A stretch of DNA of 64,000 nt from Streptomyces sp. NRRL S-340 (GTDB lineage: Bacteria > Actinomycetota > Actinomycetes > Streptomycetales > Streptomycetaceae), in NCBI RefSeq assembly GCF_000720185.1, contig NZ_JOIY01000038.1:12131-76130 (forward strand). Reading direction: 5' to 3'. Each line of letters begins with the position of its first letter. Positions within the stretch are counted from its first letter, which is position 1. Below the pieces are notes generated by a model, which saw only the letters and a program-made list of their open reading frames with translations, was not told the DNA's origin and searched no databases. This document shows, one piece after another, positions 39,240 through 48,570 of the stretch. A program made the position numbers and the translations under genes.

Positions 39240-40643
39240 CTAGTCGAGGTACTGGCAGGTGGAGCGCGGGGTGTAGACGCCGTGGCCGGCGCGTCCGGTG
39301 TACTCCCGCTCGGTGATGACGGGCTCGCCGCGCGAGAGCACGGTCTCGACGCGGCCGGTGACCCGTTTGCCCTCGTACGCCGAGTAGTCGACGTTCATGT
39401 GGTGTGTCGCCGCGGACAGGACCTGCTCGGCGTGCGGGTCGTAGACGACGACGTCGGCGTCGGCGCCCGGGGCGATGGTGCCCTTCTTCGGGTACAGGCC
39501 GAACATGCGGGCCGGGGCGGCGCAGGCGATCTCGATCCAGCGGCGGCGCGAGATGTGCCCGTCGACGACGGCCTGGTGGAGCAGGTCCATGCGGTTCTCC
39601 ACGCCCGGCAGTCCGTTGGGGATCTTGGAGAAGTCGCCGCGGCCCAGCTCCTTCTGGCCGGTGAAGCAGAAGGGGCAGTGGTCGGTGGAGACCACCTGGA
39701 GGTCGTCGGAGCGCAGCCCCCGCCACAGGGCCGCCTGGTGGTCCCGGGGGCGCAGGGGTGTGCTGCACACGTACTTCGCGCCCTCGAAGTCCGGTTCGGC
39801 GAGGTTGTCGGTGGACAGGAACAGGTACTGCGGGCAGGTCTCGCCGAAGACGGGCAGCCCCTCGTCGCGGGCCCGGGTCAGCTCGGCGACCGCCTCGCGC
39901 GCCGAGACGTGCACGACGTACAGCGGAGCGCCCGCCACCTGGGCGAGCCGGATCGCGCGGTGGGTGGCCTCGGCCTCCAGGAGCGCCTTGCGGACCTCGC
40001 CGTGGTGGCGCGGGTCGCTCTCGCCGCGGGCGAGGGCCTGGGCGACCAGGACGTCGATGGCCATGCCGTTCTCGGCGTGCATCATGATCAGCCCGCCGTT
40101 GCCGGCGGCGCGCTGCATGGCGCGCAGGATCTGCCCGTCGTCGCTGTAGAAGACCCCGGGATAGGCCATGAACTGCTTGAAGGAGGTCACGCCCTCCTCC
40201 ACCAGCAGGTCCATCTCCTTGAGCGTCTCCTCGTTCACGTCGGAGACGATCATGTGGAAGCCGTAGTCGACGGCGCAGTTGCCCTCGGCCTTGGCGTGCC
40301 AGGCGTCCAGTCCCTCGCGCAGGGTGCCGCCCCTGGACTGGATCGCGAAGTCGACGATGGTGGTGGTGCCGCCCCAGGCCGCGGCCCGGGTGCCGGTCTC
40401 GAAGGTGTCCGAGGCGTAGGTGCCGCCGAAGGGCATCTCCATGTGGGTGTGTCCGTCGACGCCGCCCGGGATGACGTACTTGCCGGTGGCGTCGACGGTC
40501 CGCTCGGCGGTGAACGCCTCGGCGGCGGGGGTGCCGGACGCTGCGAGGGCGGCGATGCGGCCGTCCTCGATCAGGACGTCGGCGTGCATCTCGTCGGCGG
40601 CGGTGATGACGAGGCCGCCGCGGATGACGGTACGGCTGCTCAT
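39240..40643 (-). CDS. hydA: Dihydropyrimidinase (D-hydantoinase)
   Basis: A 467-residue cyclic amidohydrolase that opens dihydrouracil, dihydrothymine or 5-substituted hydantoins to N-carbamoyl-beta-amino acids. All metal ligands of the binuclear zinc centre are present: His65 and His67 (VDGHTHMEMP), carboxylated Lys156 (TSFKQFM), His189 (MMHAENG), His245 (VVHVSARE) and Asp321 (STDHCPF). The length fits the family. GGAGGAG precedes the ATG. It lies between beta-ureidopropionase 1 and the F420 enzyme in one codirectional operon. Confidence 0.94.
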   Translation of the reverse strand: MSSRTVIRGGLVITAADEMHADVLIEDGRIAALAASGTPAAEAFTAERTVDATGKYVIPGGVDGHTHMEMPFGGTYASDTFETGTRAAAWGGTTTIVDFAIQSRGGTLREGLDAWHAKAEGNCAVDYGFHMIVSDVNEETLKEMDLLVEEGVTSFKQFMAYPGVFYSDDGQILRAMQRAAGNGGLIMMHAENGMAIDVLVAQALARGESDPRHHGEVRKALLEAEATHRAIRLAQVAGAPLYVVHVSAREAVAELTRARDEGLPVFGETCPQYLFLSTDNLAEPDFEGAKYVCSTPLRPRDHQAALWRGLRSDDLQVVSTDHCPFCFTGQKELGRGDFSKIPNGLPGVENRMDLLHQAVVDGHISRRRWIEIACAAPARMFGLYPKKGTIAPGADADVVVYDPHAEQVLSAATHHMNVDYSAYEGKRVTGRVETVLSRGEPVITEREYTGRAGHGVYTPRSTCQYLD

Positions 40644-40675
40644 GGTCGCAACTCCTCCCGGTGGACGGGCGCCGG

Positions 40676-41518
40676 TCAGGGGGTGGTCAGCGGCGTGTAC
40701 GCGCCCGGCGCCCGGTCGCGGTAGAACTGCCAGCGGTCGCGGACCTCTCGCAGCCTGGCCAGGTCCAGGTCGCGGACGACGAGTTCGGGTTCCTTGTCGC
40801 TCGCCACCTCGCCGACGAACCGCGCCTCGGGATCCACGAAGTACGACGTCCCGTAGAAGTCGTCGTCCCCGTACTCCTCGACGCCGACGCGGTTGATGGC
40901 GCCGACGAAGTACTCGTTGGCGACGGCCGCCGCCGGCTGTTCGAGCTGCCACAGGTAGCCGGACAGGCCGCGTGAGGTGGCCGACGGGTTGAAGACGATC
41001 TCCGCGCCGGCGAGGCCGAGCGCCCGCCAGCCCTCGGGGAAGTGCCGGTCGTAGCAGATGTAGACGCCGACCTTGCCGACGGCGGTCTCGAAGACGGGCC
41101 AGCCGCTGTTGCCGGGCCGGAAGTAGAACTTCTCCCAGAAGCCGTGCACCTGCGGGATGTGGGTCTTGCGGTACTTGCCCAGGTAGGAGCCGTCCGCGTC
41201 GATCACGGCGGCGGTGTTGTAGAGGACCCCCGGCTGCTCCTCCTCGTACATCGGCAGGACGAGGACGATGCCCAGTTCCCGGGCGAGCGCCTGGAAGCGG
41301 CGGACGGTGGGGCCCTCGGGGATCCGTTCGGCGTACGCGTAGAACGCGGGGTCCTGGACCTGGCAGAAGTACGGTCCGTAGAACAGCTCCTGGAAGCAGA
41401 GGACCTGGGCGCCCTGGGCTGCCGCGTCGCGCACCGCCTGCTCGTGCGCCGTGATCATGGACTCCTTGTCGCCGGTCCAGGCGGTCTGGAAGAGGGCGGC
41501 ACGGATCACTCGGCTCAT
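40676..41518 (-). CDS. Beta-ureidopropionase/N-carbamoyl amino acid hydrolase, copy 1 (nitrilase superfamily)
   Basis: A 280-residue carbon-nitrogen hydrolase with the Glu44-Lys118-Cys155 catalytic triad ([30 protein letters not shown]). The motifs GFWEKFYFRPGN and [19 protein letters not shown] match beta-ureidopropionase (beta-alanine synthase) closely. It would hydrolyse N-carbamoyl-beta-alanine or N-carbamoyl-beta-aminoisobutyrate from dihydropyrimidinase to the beta-amino acid, CO2 and NH3. It heads the four-gene operon running to the permease. A paralogue of the same length lies at 44813-45655. Confidence 0.93.
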   Translation of the reverse strand: MSRVIRAALFQTAWTGDKESMITAHEQAVRDAAAQGAQVLCFQELFYGPYFCQVQDPAFYAYAERIPEGPTVRRFQALARELGIVLVLPMYEEEQPGVLYNTAAVIDADGSYLGKYRKTHIPQVHGFWEKFYFRPGNSGWPVFETAVGKVGVYICYDRHFPEGWRALGLAGAEIVFNPSATSRGLSGYLWQLEQPAAAVANEYFVGAINRVGVEEYGDDDFYGTSYFVDPEARFVGEVASDKEPELVVRDLDLARLREVRDRWQFYRDRAPGAYTPLTTP

Positions 41519-41737
41519 CGGAACCTCCGCTGCTGGGTCGGTGTGCGGTGAGCGTAGGCAGGGGACGGGCCCGGTTTTGAGGTGCACGGTGTCACGTCCC
41601 CCGGGGTGCGGCGTGCCACCGTGTCACCCTGACGCCGTTCCATGTCTCACCGCCCTTGCCGTCCGCCGCTCGTCATGCCGTTTCCGTGTCCGCGTCCCCC
41701 GCCGCGTCCCCTCCCGCGTCCTGGCGTCCTGTCCCGC

Positions 41738-43477
41738 TCACTGCCGCTGCGCGTCGTGCGCGAGGAGCGCGATGTGCACCGAGGCGGCCTGTTCGAAGTC
41801 GTCGAGATCGACTCCCAGGCGGCTCTGTATGGCTTCCAGGCGGCGGTAGAGCGCGGGCCGCGAGACGTGGTGCAGGCGGGCGGTGCGGGACTTGTTGCGG
41901 CCGGTGGCGAGGTAGGTGCGCAGCACGTCCAGCAGGTCCCGCGCGGTGCCGCACAGCAGTCCGTCCAGCTCCCGCTCGGCGAAGGACTGCACCTGCGGGT
42001 CGTCGCGCAGCAGCCGGACCAGCCCGCGCAGGTGGACGTCCTTCAGCCGGACCACGGCCGGCAGGTCCCGGGTGGAGGCGGCGTCCCCCACGGCGTCGGC
42101 CACGTGCCGCGCCTCCCGCAGCCCGGCGGGTACGTCGTCCCAGCCCGCGCGGGCCTCTCCGGCCGCCACGACCGGCCCGGCGTGCGGGGCGCCCGGGCCC
42201 GGGGGCGCCTGGTCCGGCCCGCCGTGTCCCGGGCCGGCGCACGGCCCGTCCGGCCCCGCGCGCAGCCGGGCCGCGAAGTGGGCGGTGAGGGTATCGGCGT
42301 CCTGGTCCCGGGGGAGGCTGAGGAGGACGGCGGTGAGGCCGGGGGACACTCCGGCGGCCAGGCCGGGCAGGCCCAGCAGCCGCAGCAACCGGTCGAGTCG
42401 GGCCGGGTCGGCGCCCCGTACGAACAGCGGCACGAAGGTGCGGCGGTTGACCGGGAGGCCGGCCGCCCGGGCCCGGGGCAGCAGCTGCCGGGCGGGCACG
42501 GCCTCGCCGATCAGGTCGGTCAGCAGGCTCTGCGCGGACTGTTCCTCCCAGGAGCCTCCCGCGGCGGCGCCGAGCATCCGGTGCAGGACCAGGGCCTCGG
42601 CGGCGCGGTCGGCCAGGAGCCGTCCGGCGGCGGCGTCCCCGCGGTGCCCGCAGAGCACGATCCGGCCCCATGTCCCGCCTCGGCCGCCGAGTTCGGCGCG
42701 GATCCAGCCGTCGCCCTCGCTGCGGCCGGCCTGCCGGGCGATGCGCTCCCAGTCGCGCAGGACGTCGTCCACCGCCGAGCGTTCCCCGGCGGTGGCGAGG
42801 ACCCGGTGGGCGAGGTTGGTGACGACGACGGGACAGGCGCTGTGCCGGGCGATCTCGTCGAGCAGCGCCTGGAGCGGGGCGCCGGCGGTGATCAGGGCGG
42901 TGAGGGCGGTGCGCACGGCCTCCGAGAGGCTGACCGAGGCGAACTTCCGCCGCACCAGACGGGACTGGACCTCCTCGGTCAGTTCGGCGAACGGGAAGGG
43001 CCGGTGCAGGACGACCAGCGGCAGCCCACACCGCTCGGCGGCCCGGCGCATCACCTCGGGCGGCGCGGGGAACGCCCGCCCGAGGCCCAGGACCACGGCC
43101 GCGGCCTCCGCGCGGTGCAGGGAGCGGATGTACTCGGCCTGTTTCTCCTCGTCCCCGGCGAGCAGCACGCCGGTGGTGAGCACCATCTCGCCGCCGCTGA
43201 GCATCACGCCGACGTCGGCGGCCTCGGCGACGTGCACCCAGCGCACGGGCCGGTCGAGCCGGTGCGCGCCGGCCACCACCTCGGGCTCCCCTGCGAGCAC
43301 GCGCTCCAGGGCGAGCACCTGGCGGACGGACAGGGCGGACGGAACGGACGGGGCGGACGGGCCGGTCTCCGGCGCGGGGCGGGCGGCCGGTCCCGGGCGG
43401 CCGGGTTCCCGGGGGCCGCGGGCGGCCGGTCCCGGGCGGCCGTGGGCGGCCGGCGGCCGGTCCGAGGCGGTGGTCAT
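41738..43477 (-). CDS. PucR family transcriptional regulator of the pyrimidine-catabolic cluster
   Basis: A 579-residue regulator. An N-terminal PucR sensor domain (about 45-165: VLALERVLAGEPEVVAGAHRLDRPVRWVHVAEAADVG, then MLSGGEMVLTTGVLL) precedes a GGDEF-like/CdaR middle region. The C-terminal PucR helix-turn-helix reads LLDVLRTYLATGRNKSRTARLHHVSRPALYRRLEAIQSRLGVDL. PucR proteins respond to purine or pyrimidine breakdown products. It lies between the two catabolic operons and shares their direction. The first 45 residues are a Gly/Pro/Ala/Arg-rich repeat (RPGPAAR twice), encoded by a visible DNA repeat (GGCGGCCGGTCCCGG). Start is ATG 43477 with GAGGGGAG upstream. Confidence 0.9.
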   Translation of the reverse strand: MTTASDRPPAAHGRPGPAARGPREPGRPGPAARPAPETGPSAPSVPSALSVRQVLALERVLAGEPEVVAGAHRLDRPVRWVHVAEAADVGVMLSGGEMVLTTGVLLAGDEEKQAEYIRSLHRAEAAAVVLGLGRAFPAPPEVMRRAAERCGLPLVVLHRPFPFAELTEEVQSRLVRRKFASVSLSEAVRTALTALITAGAPLQALLDEIARHSACPVVVTNLAHRVLATAGERSAVDDVLRDWERIARQAGRSEGDGWIRAELGGRGGTWGRIVLCGHRGDAAAGRLLADRAAEALVLHRMLGAAAGGSWEEQSAQSLLTDLIGEAVPARQLLPRARAAGLPVNRRTFVPLFVRGADPARLDRLLRLLGLPGLAAGVSPGLTAVLLSLPRDQDADTLTAHFAARLRAGPDGPCAGPGHGGPDQAPPGPGAPHAGPVVAAGEARAGWDDVPAGLREARHVADAVGDAASTRDLPAVVRLKDVHLRGLVRLLRDDPQVQSFAERELDGLLCGTARDLLDVLRTYLATGRNKSRTARLHHVSRPALYRRLEAIQSRLGVDLDDFEQAASVHIALLAHDAQRQ

Positions 43478-43532
43478 GGGCGGCACTCCCCTCTTCTCGC
43501 CTGGCGCCGCGGGGTGCGCCTCGGGCGCGCCC

Positions 43533-44816
43533 TCAGTGGGCGGCGCGCAGGGCGTCCGCCAGGATCGCGGCGCCCTCCTCGGCCTCGGCGACGGTCAGGG
43601 ACAGCGGCGGGGCGATGCGCAGCGCGCTGGTGTCGTGGCCGCCGCCCTTGCCGATGAGGAGGCCGCCTTCCCTGGCCGCCTCCAGCACGGCGGCCGCGGC
43701 CTGCGGGTCCGCCTCGTCGGTGCCGGGCCGGGCCAGTTCGACGCCGATCATGAGCCCGCGTCCGCGTACCTCCCGTACGCCGGGCAGCCCCGCGGCGACG
43801 GCCCGCAGACGCTCGATGAGCAGTCCGCCGACCCGCCGGGCGTTGCCCTGGAGATCGTGTTCGACGAGGTGGTTGAGGTTGGCGAGGGCCGCGGCCATGG
43901 TGATCTGGGTGCCGCCGAACGTGGAGATGCTGTTGGCGTCCAGGCAGTTCATGATCTCGGCGCGGGCGATGACCCCGCCGACGGACATGCCGTTGCCGAT
44001 GCCCTTGGCGAAGGTGACGATGTCCGGCGGCCCGCTGCGCCCGTGCGCCTGCCAGCCCCAGAAGTGGTCGCCGGTGCGGCCCCAGCCGGTCTGCACCTCG
44101 TCGGCGATCCACAGGATGCCGTGTTCCTTCAGGACGTCCCGGAAGGCGGCGTACAGGCCGTCGGGCGGGGAGGTGAAGCCGCCGACCCCCTGGACGGGTT
44201 CGGCGATGAGCGCGGCGGGCGGGCGGGTGTGACCGAGGAGGTCCTTGAGGTCGTCGACGCAGGCCGCGACGAACCCGGCGTCGTCCAGGTGCGCGAAGGG
44301 GCCGCGGGTGCGGACGCCGCCGTGGACGTACAGCGTCTGCAGCGGGGACAGGGAGCTGGGCGACCAGGAGCGGTTGCCGGTGATGCCGACCGTGCTGAAG
44401 GAGCGGCCGTGGTAGCTGTTGCGCATGGCCAGGACCGTGTTGCTGCGCCGGTACGCCGTCGCCAGCAGCAGCGCGGTGTCGTTGGCCTCGGTGCCCGAGG
44501 TGGTGAAGAAGACCCGGGCGTCCGGGATGCCGCTCAACTGGGCGATGCGCTCGGCCAGTTCGACCATCGGACGGTTGAGGTAGAGGGTCGAGGAGTGGAT
44601 GATCCGGGCGGCCTGCTCGCTCACCGCCTTGGTGACCTCGGGCAGCGCGTGCGCGGTCATGGTGGTCAGGATGCCACCGAAGAAGTCCAGGTAGCGGCGG
44701 CCCTCGGCGTCCCAGACGTGGCGGCCCTCACCGTGGGTGATCTCCAGCGGGTCCTCGTAGTAGAGGGCGAGCCAGTCGGGCAGCACGGCCCGGTGACGGT
44801 CGTACAGGTCGTTCAC
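43533..44816 (-). CDS. Class III aminotransferase, probable beta-alanine/beta-aminoisobutyrate transaminase
   Basis: A 427-residue PLP enzyme of fold-type I, aminotransferase class III. Visible landmarks are FTTSGTEANDTALLLA, SYHGRSFSTVG, the metal-independent PLP site WIADEVQTGWGRTGDHFWG, and the Schiff-base Lys in IVTFAKGIGNGMSVGG. In context it deaminates beta-alanine or beta-aminoisobutyrate to malonate or methylmalonate semialdehyde, the step after ureidopropionase. GABA, ornithine or AGXT2-like alternatives cannot be excluded. Its GTG overlaps the stop of ureidopropionase 2 by 4 bp, so the two are coupled. Confidence 0.9.
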   Translation of the reverse strand: MNDLYDRHRAVLPDWLALYYEDPLEITHGEGRHVWDAEGRRYLDFFGGILTTMTAHALPEVTKAVSEQAARIIHSSTLYLNRPMVELAERIAQLSGIPDARVFFTTSGTEANDTALLLATAYRRSNTVLAMRNSYHGRSFSTVGITGNRSWSPSSLSPLQTLYVHGGVRTRGPFAHLDDAGFVAACVDDLKDLLGHTRPPAALIAEPVQGVGGFTSPPDGLYAAFRDVLKEHGILWIADEVQTGWGRTGDHFWGWQAHGRSGPPDIVTFAKGIGNGMSVGGVIARAEIMNCLDANSISTFGGTQITMAAALANLNHLVEHDLQGNARRVGGLLIERLRAVAAGLPGVREVRGRGLMIGVELARPGTDEADPQAAAAVLEAAREGGLLIGKGGGHDTSALRIAPPLSLTVAEAEEGAAILADALRAAH

Positions 44817-45655
44817 GGCTGCACCAGCCCTTCGTAGGCGTCGGGGCGGCGGTCGCGGTAGAAGGCCCACTGCTGCCGCACCTCTTCGATGAGGTCGAGG
44901 TCGAGATCGCGGACGACCAGTTCCTCTCCGGCGTCACCGGCGGCGTCGCCGACGAACTGCCCGCGCGGGTCGACGAAGTACGACGTCCCGTAGAAGTCGT
45001 TGTCGCCGTACTCCTCGCGGCCCACGCGGTTGATCGCGGCGACGAAGTACTCGTTGGCGACGGCCGCGGCGGGCTGCTCCAGCCGCCACAGGTGGGAGGA
45101 CAGACCGCGGTGGGTGGCGGACGGGTTGTAGACGAGCTGGGCGCCGTTGAGGCCGAGCTGCCGCCAGCCCTCGGGGAAGTGGCGGTCGTAGCAGATGTAG
45201 ACGCCGACCCGGCCCACGGCGGTGTCGAAGACCGGCCAGCCGAGGTTGCCGGGCTTGAAGTAGTACTTCTCCCAGAAGCCCTTGACCTGCGGGATGTGGT
45301 GCTTGCGGTACTTGCCGAGATAGCTGCCGTCGGCGTCGATCACGGCGGCGGTGTTGTAGTAGAAGCCGGACCGCTCGACCTCGAAGACCGGGGCGACGAC
45401 GACCATCCCCGTCTCCCGGGCGAGGTCCCGCATCCGGCGCACGGTCGGCCCGTCCGGGACCGGTTCGGCCCAGCGGTAGTGCTCCGGCTCCTGCACCTGG
45501 CAGAAGTAGGGCGCGTTGAAGACTTCCTGGAACCCGATGATCCGGGCACCGCGCCGGGCCGCCTCGCGGGCGTGCTCCTCGTGCTTGGCGACCATGGACT
45601 CGGTGTCGCCGGTCCAGGTGGCCTGGACCAGGGCCGCACGGACGACATTGGCCAT
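44813..45655 (-). CDS. Beta-ureidopropionase/nitrilase-related hydrolase, copy 2
   Basis: A 280-residue paralogue of the enzyme at 40676-41518, with the same triad positions Glu44, Lys118 and Cys155 and the same framework motifs ([48 protein letters not shown]). Clear differences near the active-site entry ([25 protein letters not shown] and [11 protein letters not shown] against copy 1) suggest different N-carbamoyl substrates, for example uracil- against thymine- or hydantoin-derived. It is the first gene of the two-gene operon with the aminotransferase, behind a striking inverted repeat. GGAGCA precedes the ATG. Confidence 0.93.
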   Translation of the reverse strand: MANVVRAALVQATWTGDTESMVAKHEEHAREAARRGARIIGFQEVFNAPYFCQVQEPEHYRWAEPVPDGPTVRRMRDLARETGMVVVAPVFEVERSGFYYNTAAVIDADGSYLGKYRKHHIPQVKGFWEKYYFKPGNLGWPVFDTAVGRVGVYICYDRHFPEGWRQLGLNGAQLVYNPSATHRGLSSHLWRLEQPAAAVANEYFVAAINRVGREEYGDNDFYGTSYFVDPRGQFVGDAAGDAGEELVVRDLDLDLIEEVRQQWAFYRDRRPDAYEGLVQP

Positions 45656-45681
45656 GAGCTGCTCCTTCGGCGTACGTCAGA

Positions 45682-45712
45682 GCCTCTACGCCCGTAGAAC
45701 ACACGTAGAGGC
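45682..45712. promoter_or_regulatory. Inverted-repeat operator upstream of the second ureidopropionase operon
   Basis: GCCTCTACG (45682-45690) and CGTAGAGGC (45704-45712) form a perfect 9-bp inverted repeat with a 13-base spacer. Inside it TCTACG-CC-CGTAGA (45685-45698) is a second perfect palindrome, so three half-sites TCTACG/CGTAGA occur in 25 bases. The array lies 27-57 bases upstream of the start codon, in promoter position for the minus-strand operon. It is a candidate operator for the PucR regulator or another local factor; no second copy was seen upstream of the other operon. Confidence 0.55.
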
Positions 45713-45958
45713 ACGAACGTAAGCCTCCCCGGCCGCCTTGCCAAGACCATCGTCGTGAACCCGCGGAGTCGATCCTGTTTCACACTCCGCTGGGTGAACC
45801 CCCGGGCACGGCGGCGGGGGCCCGCCCGGACCCGCACCCGCCGCCGGGCCGGCCGGCGCCCGACGTGCCCGGACCCGCGGAACATGCAACCGTGGGCATG
45901 AGCCCCGCTCACCCGGTTACCCGGCGGGAGCCACCCGTCAGCGAAGGAACGGAAAGCG

Positions 45959-48514
45959 ATGACCAGCGGCTTCGTCGGCCCGGAGGGCGATCGCGACCCC
46001 TTCGGCGAATTCTTCGCCCGGTTCTTCGGCGGCACCCGCCCCGGTCCCCGGCACGTCGACATCGGCAGGCTCCTGAGCCAGCCCGCCCGGGAACTCGTCA
46101 AGGGCGCGGCCCAGTACGCCGCCGACCACGGCAGCCGGGACCTGGACACCGAGCACCTGCTGCGCGCGGCGCTCGCCACGGAACCCACCCGCAGTCTGCT
46201 CAGCAGGTCGGGCGCGGACCCCGACTCGCTCGCCACGCAGATCGACGAGCGGTCCGGGCCGGTGCAGAGCCCGCCGGGCGAGGCGCCGCCGCCCACGGCG
46301 CTCTCCCTCACCCCGGCCGTCAAGCGCGCCCTGCTGGACGCGCACGACATGGCGCGGGCCAGCGGCGCCGGGTACATCGGCCCCGAGCACGTGCTCAGCG
46401 CCCTGGCGATGAACCCCGACTCGGCGGCCGGGCACATCCTGAACGCGGCCCGGTTCGCCGCCTCCGGCCTGCCGTCCGAGGCCCCGGACACGGCCGCCCC
46501 GTCCGGTCCCGAGCGGCAGCAGCGCCCCACCGGCACGCCCACCCTGGACAAGTACGGGCGCGATCTGACCGACATGGCCCGCCAGGGCCGGATCGACCCG
46601 GTGATCGGCCGCGACCAGGAGATCGAACAGACCATCGAGGTGCTCTCCCGGCGGGGAAAGAACAATCCCGTGCTGATCGGTGACGCGGGCGTCGGCAAGA
46701 CGGCCATCGTCGAGGGGCTCGCGCAGCGCATCGCCGACGGCGACGTGCCCGACATCCTGCTGGGCCGCCGCGTGGTGGCCCTGGACCTGACGGGCGTGGT
46801 CGCCGGCACCCGCTACCGGGGCGACTTCGAGGAGCGGCTGAACAACATCGTCACCGAGATCCGCACCCACTCCGAACACCTGATCGTCTTCATCGACGAG
46901 GTGCACACCGTGGTCGGCGCGGGCGGCGGCGGTGAGGGCGGTTCCATGGACGCGGGCAACATCCTCAAGCCCGCCCTGGCCCGCGGTGAGCTGCACATCG
47001 TGGGCGCGACCACCCTGGAGGAGTACCGGCGGATCGAGAAGGACGCGGCGCTGGCCCGCCGCTTCCAGCCGATCCTGGTGCCCGAGCCGACCGTCGCCGA
47101 CGCGATCGAGATCCTGCGCGGGCTGCGCGACCGCTACGAGGCCCACCACCAGGTCCGCTACACCGACGAGGCCCTGGTCGCGGCCGTGGAGCTGTCCGAC
47201 CGGTACCTGACCGACCGGCGGCTGCCGGACAAGGCGATCGACCTGATCGACCAGGCGGGCGCCCGCGTGCGGCTGCGGGCCCGGACCAAGGGCACGGACG
47301 TACGGGCCATGGAACGCGAGGTCGAACAGCTCGCCTGCGACAAGGACCAGGCGGTCGCGGACGAGCAGTACGAGCAGGCCACGCAGTTGCGCGACCGCAT
47401 CAGCGAGCTGAAGCAGCGCATCGCCCTGGCGGGCGGCAGCGAGGAGGCCGACGAGGGGCAGCACCTGGAGGTGACCGCCGAGGCCATCGCCGAGGTGGTG
47501 TCCCGGCAGACCGGCATCCCCGTCAGCAGTCTCACCCAGGAGGAGAAGGAGCGCCTGCTCGGCCTGGAGGAGCACCTGCACCGGCGGGTCGTCGGCCAGG
47601 AGGAGGCCGTCGCCGTGGTCGCCGAGGCGGTGCTGCGCTCGCGCGCCGGCCTGGCCAGCCCCGACCGGCCGATCGGCAGCTTCCTGTTCCTCGGCCCGAC
47701 CGGCGTCGGCAAGACCGAACTGGCCCGCGCCCTGGCCGAGGCGCTGTTCGGCAGCGAGGACCGGATGGTCCGCCTGGACATGAGCGAGTACCAGGAACGG
47801 CACACCGTCAGCCGCCTGGTGGGCGCCCCGCCCGGCTACGTCGGCCACGAGGAGGCCGGCCAGCTCACCGAGGTCGTGCGCCGGCACCCGTACTCCCTGC
47901 TGCTGCTCGACGAGGTGGAGAAGGCGCACCCGGACGTCTTCAACATCCTGCTCCAGGTCCTGGACGACGGGCGGCTGACCGACTCCCAGGGCCGCACGGT
48001 GGACTTCGCCAACACCGTCATCGTGATGACCAGCAACCTCGGTTCCGAGGCGATCACCCGGCGCGGTGCCGGGATCGGGTTCGGCTCGGGCGGCGCGGAG
48101 GCGGACGAGGAGGCGCGGCGTGAGCAGATCCTGCGCCCGCTGCGGGAGCACTTCCGGCCCGAGTTCCTCAACCGCATCGACGAGATCGTCGTCTTCCGCC
48201 AGCTCACCGCCGAGCAGTTGCGGCAGATCACCGACCTGCTGCTGGAGAAGACGCGGCGGCTGCTGCACGCGCAGGGCGTGGCCGTCGAGTTCACCGACGC
48301 GGCCGTGGACTGGCTGGCGCAGCGCGGCTACCAGCCGGAGTACGGCGCCCGTCCGCTGCGCCGCACCATCCAGCGCGAGGTGGACAACCAGCTCTCCCGG
48401 CTGCTCCTGGACGGGCGGGTCGGCGAGGGCAGCCGGGTCACGGTGGACGCGGAGGACGGCCGGCTCGCGTTCCGCCCGCAGGGCGGGGAGCCCGCCCCGG
48501 CACCCACCGAGTGA
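45959..48514 (+). CDS. ClpC-like AAA+ unfoldase (ATP-dependent Clp protease ATP-binding subunit)
   Basis: An 851-residue HSP100 protein. A modified N-domain (about 38-170) is preceded by an unusual acidic/aromatic stretch ([15 protein letters not shown]). The first AAA domain has Walker A GDAGVGKT (Lys247) and Walker [13 protein letters not shown]-type middle domain follows ([20 protein letters not shown]). The second AAA domain has GPTGVGKT (Lys585). A ClpP-docking loop IGF (near residue 706, in [10 protein letters not shown]) and the UVR module indicate a ClpC-type partner of ClpP, not a ClpB disaggregase. It is an extra copy outside the normal clpC locus; no HspR (HAIR) box was recognised upstream. 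Confidence 0.88.
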   Translation: MTSGFVGPEGDRDPFGEFFARFFGGTRPGPRHVDIGRLLSQPARELVKGAAQYAADHGSRDLDTEHLLRAALATEPTRSLLSRSGADPDSLATQIDERSGPVQSPPGEAPPPTALSLTPAVKRALLDAHDMARASGAGYIGPEHVLSALAMNPDSAAGHILNAARFAASGLPSEAPDTAAPSGPERQQRPTGTPTLDKYGRDLTDMARQGRIDPVIGRDQEIEQTIEVLSRRGKNNPVLIGDAGVGKTAIVEGLAQRIADGDVPDILLGRRVVALDLTGVVAGTRYRGDFEERLNNIVTEIRTHSEHLIVFIDEVHTVVGAGGGGEGGSMDAGNILKPALARGELHIVGATTLEEYRRIEKDAALARRFQPILVPEPTVADAIEILRGLRDRYEAHHQVRYTDEALVAAVELSDRYLTDRRLPDKAIDLIDQAGARVRLRARTKGTDVRAMEREVEQLACDKDQAVADEQYEQATQLRDRISELKQRIALAGGSEEADEGQHLEVTAEAIAEVVSRQTGIPVSSLTQEEKERLLGLEEHLHRRVVGQEEAVAVVAEAVLRSRAGLASPDRPIGSFLFLGPTGVGKTELARALAEALFGSEDRMVRLDMSEYQERHTVSRLVGAPPGYVGHEEAGQLTEVVRRHPYSLLLLDEVEKAHPDVFNILLQVLDDGRLTDSQGRTVDFANTVIVMTSNLGSEAITRRGAGIGFGSGGAEADEEARREQILRPLREHFRPEFLNRIDEIVVFRQLTAEQLRQITDLLLEKTRRLLHAQGVAVEFTDAAVDWLAQRGYQPEYGARPLRRTIQREVDNQLSRLLLDGRVGEGSRVTVDAEDGRLAFRPQGGEPAPAPTE

Positions 48515-48524
48515 CGACGGCGCG

Positions 48525-48570
48525 GGGCGCCGGGGGCGGGCCTCACCGCTGAGGGCCGCCCCCGGCGCCC
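48525..48570. terminator. Strong hairpin after the ClpC-like gene
   Basis: GGGCGCCGGGGGCGG (48525-48539) and CCGCCCCCGGCGCCC (48556-48570), a perfect 15-bp stem with a 16-base loop, begin 10 bases after the stop codon. Confidence 0.75.

Noticed and set aside
45959..48514. ClpB chaperone assignment
   Set aside because: The middle region is a short UVR-type module and not the long ClpB coiled coil, and an IGF ClpP-docking loop is present.
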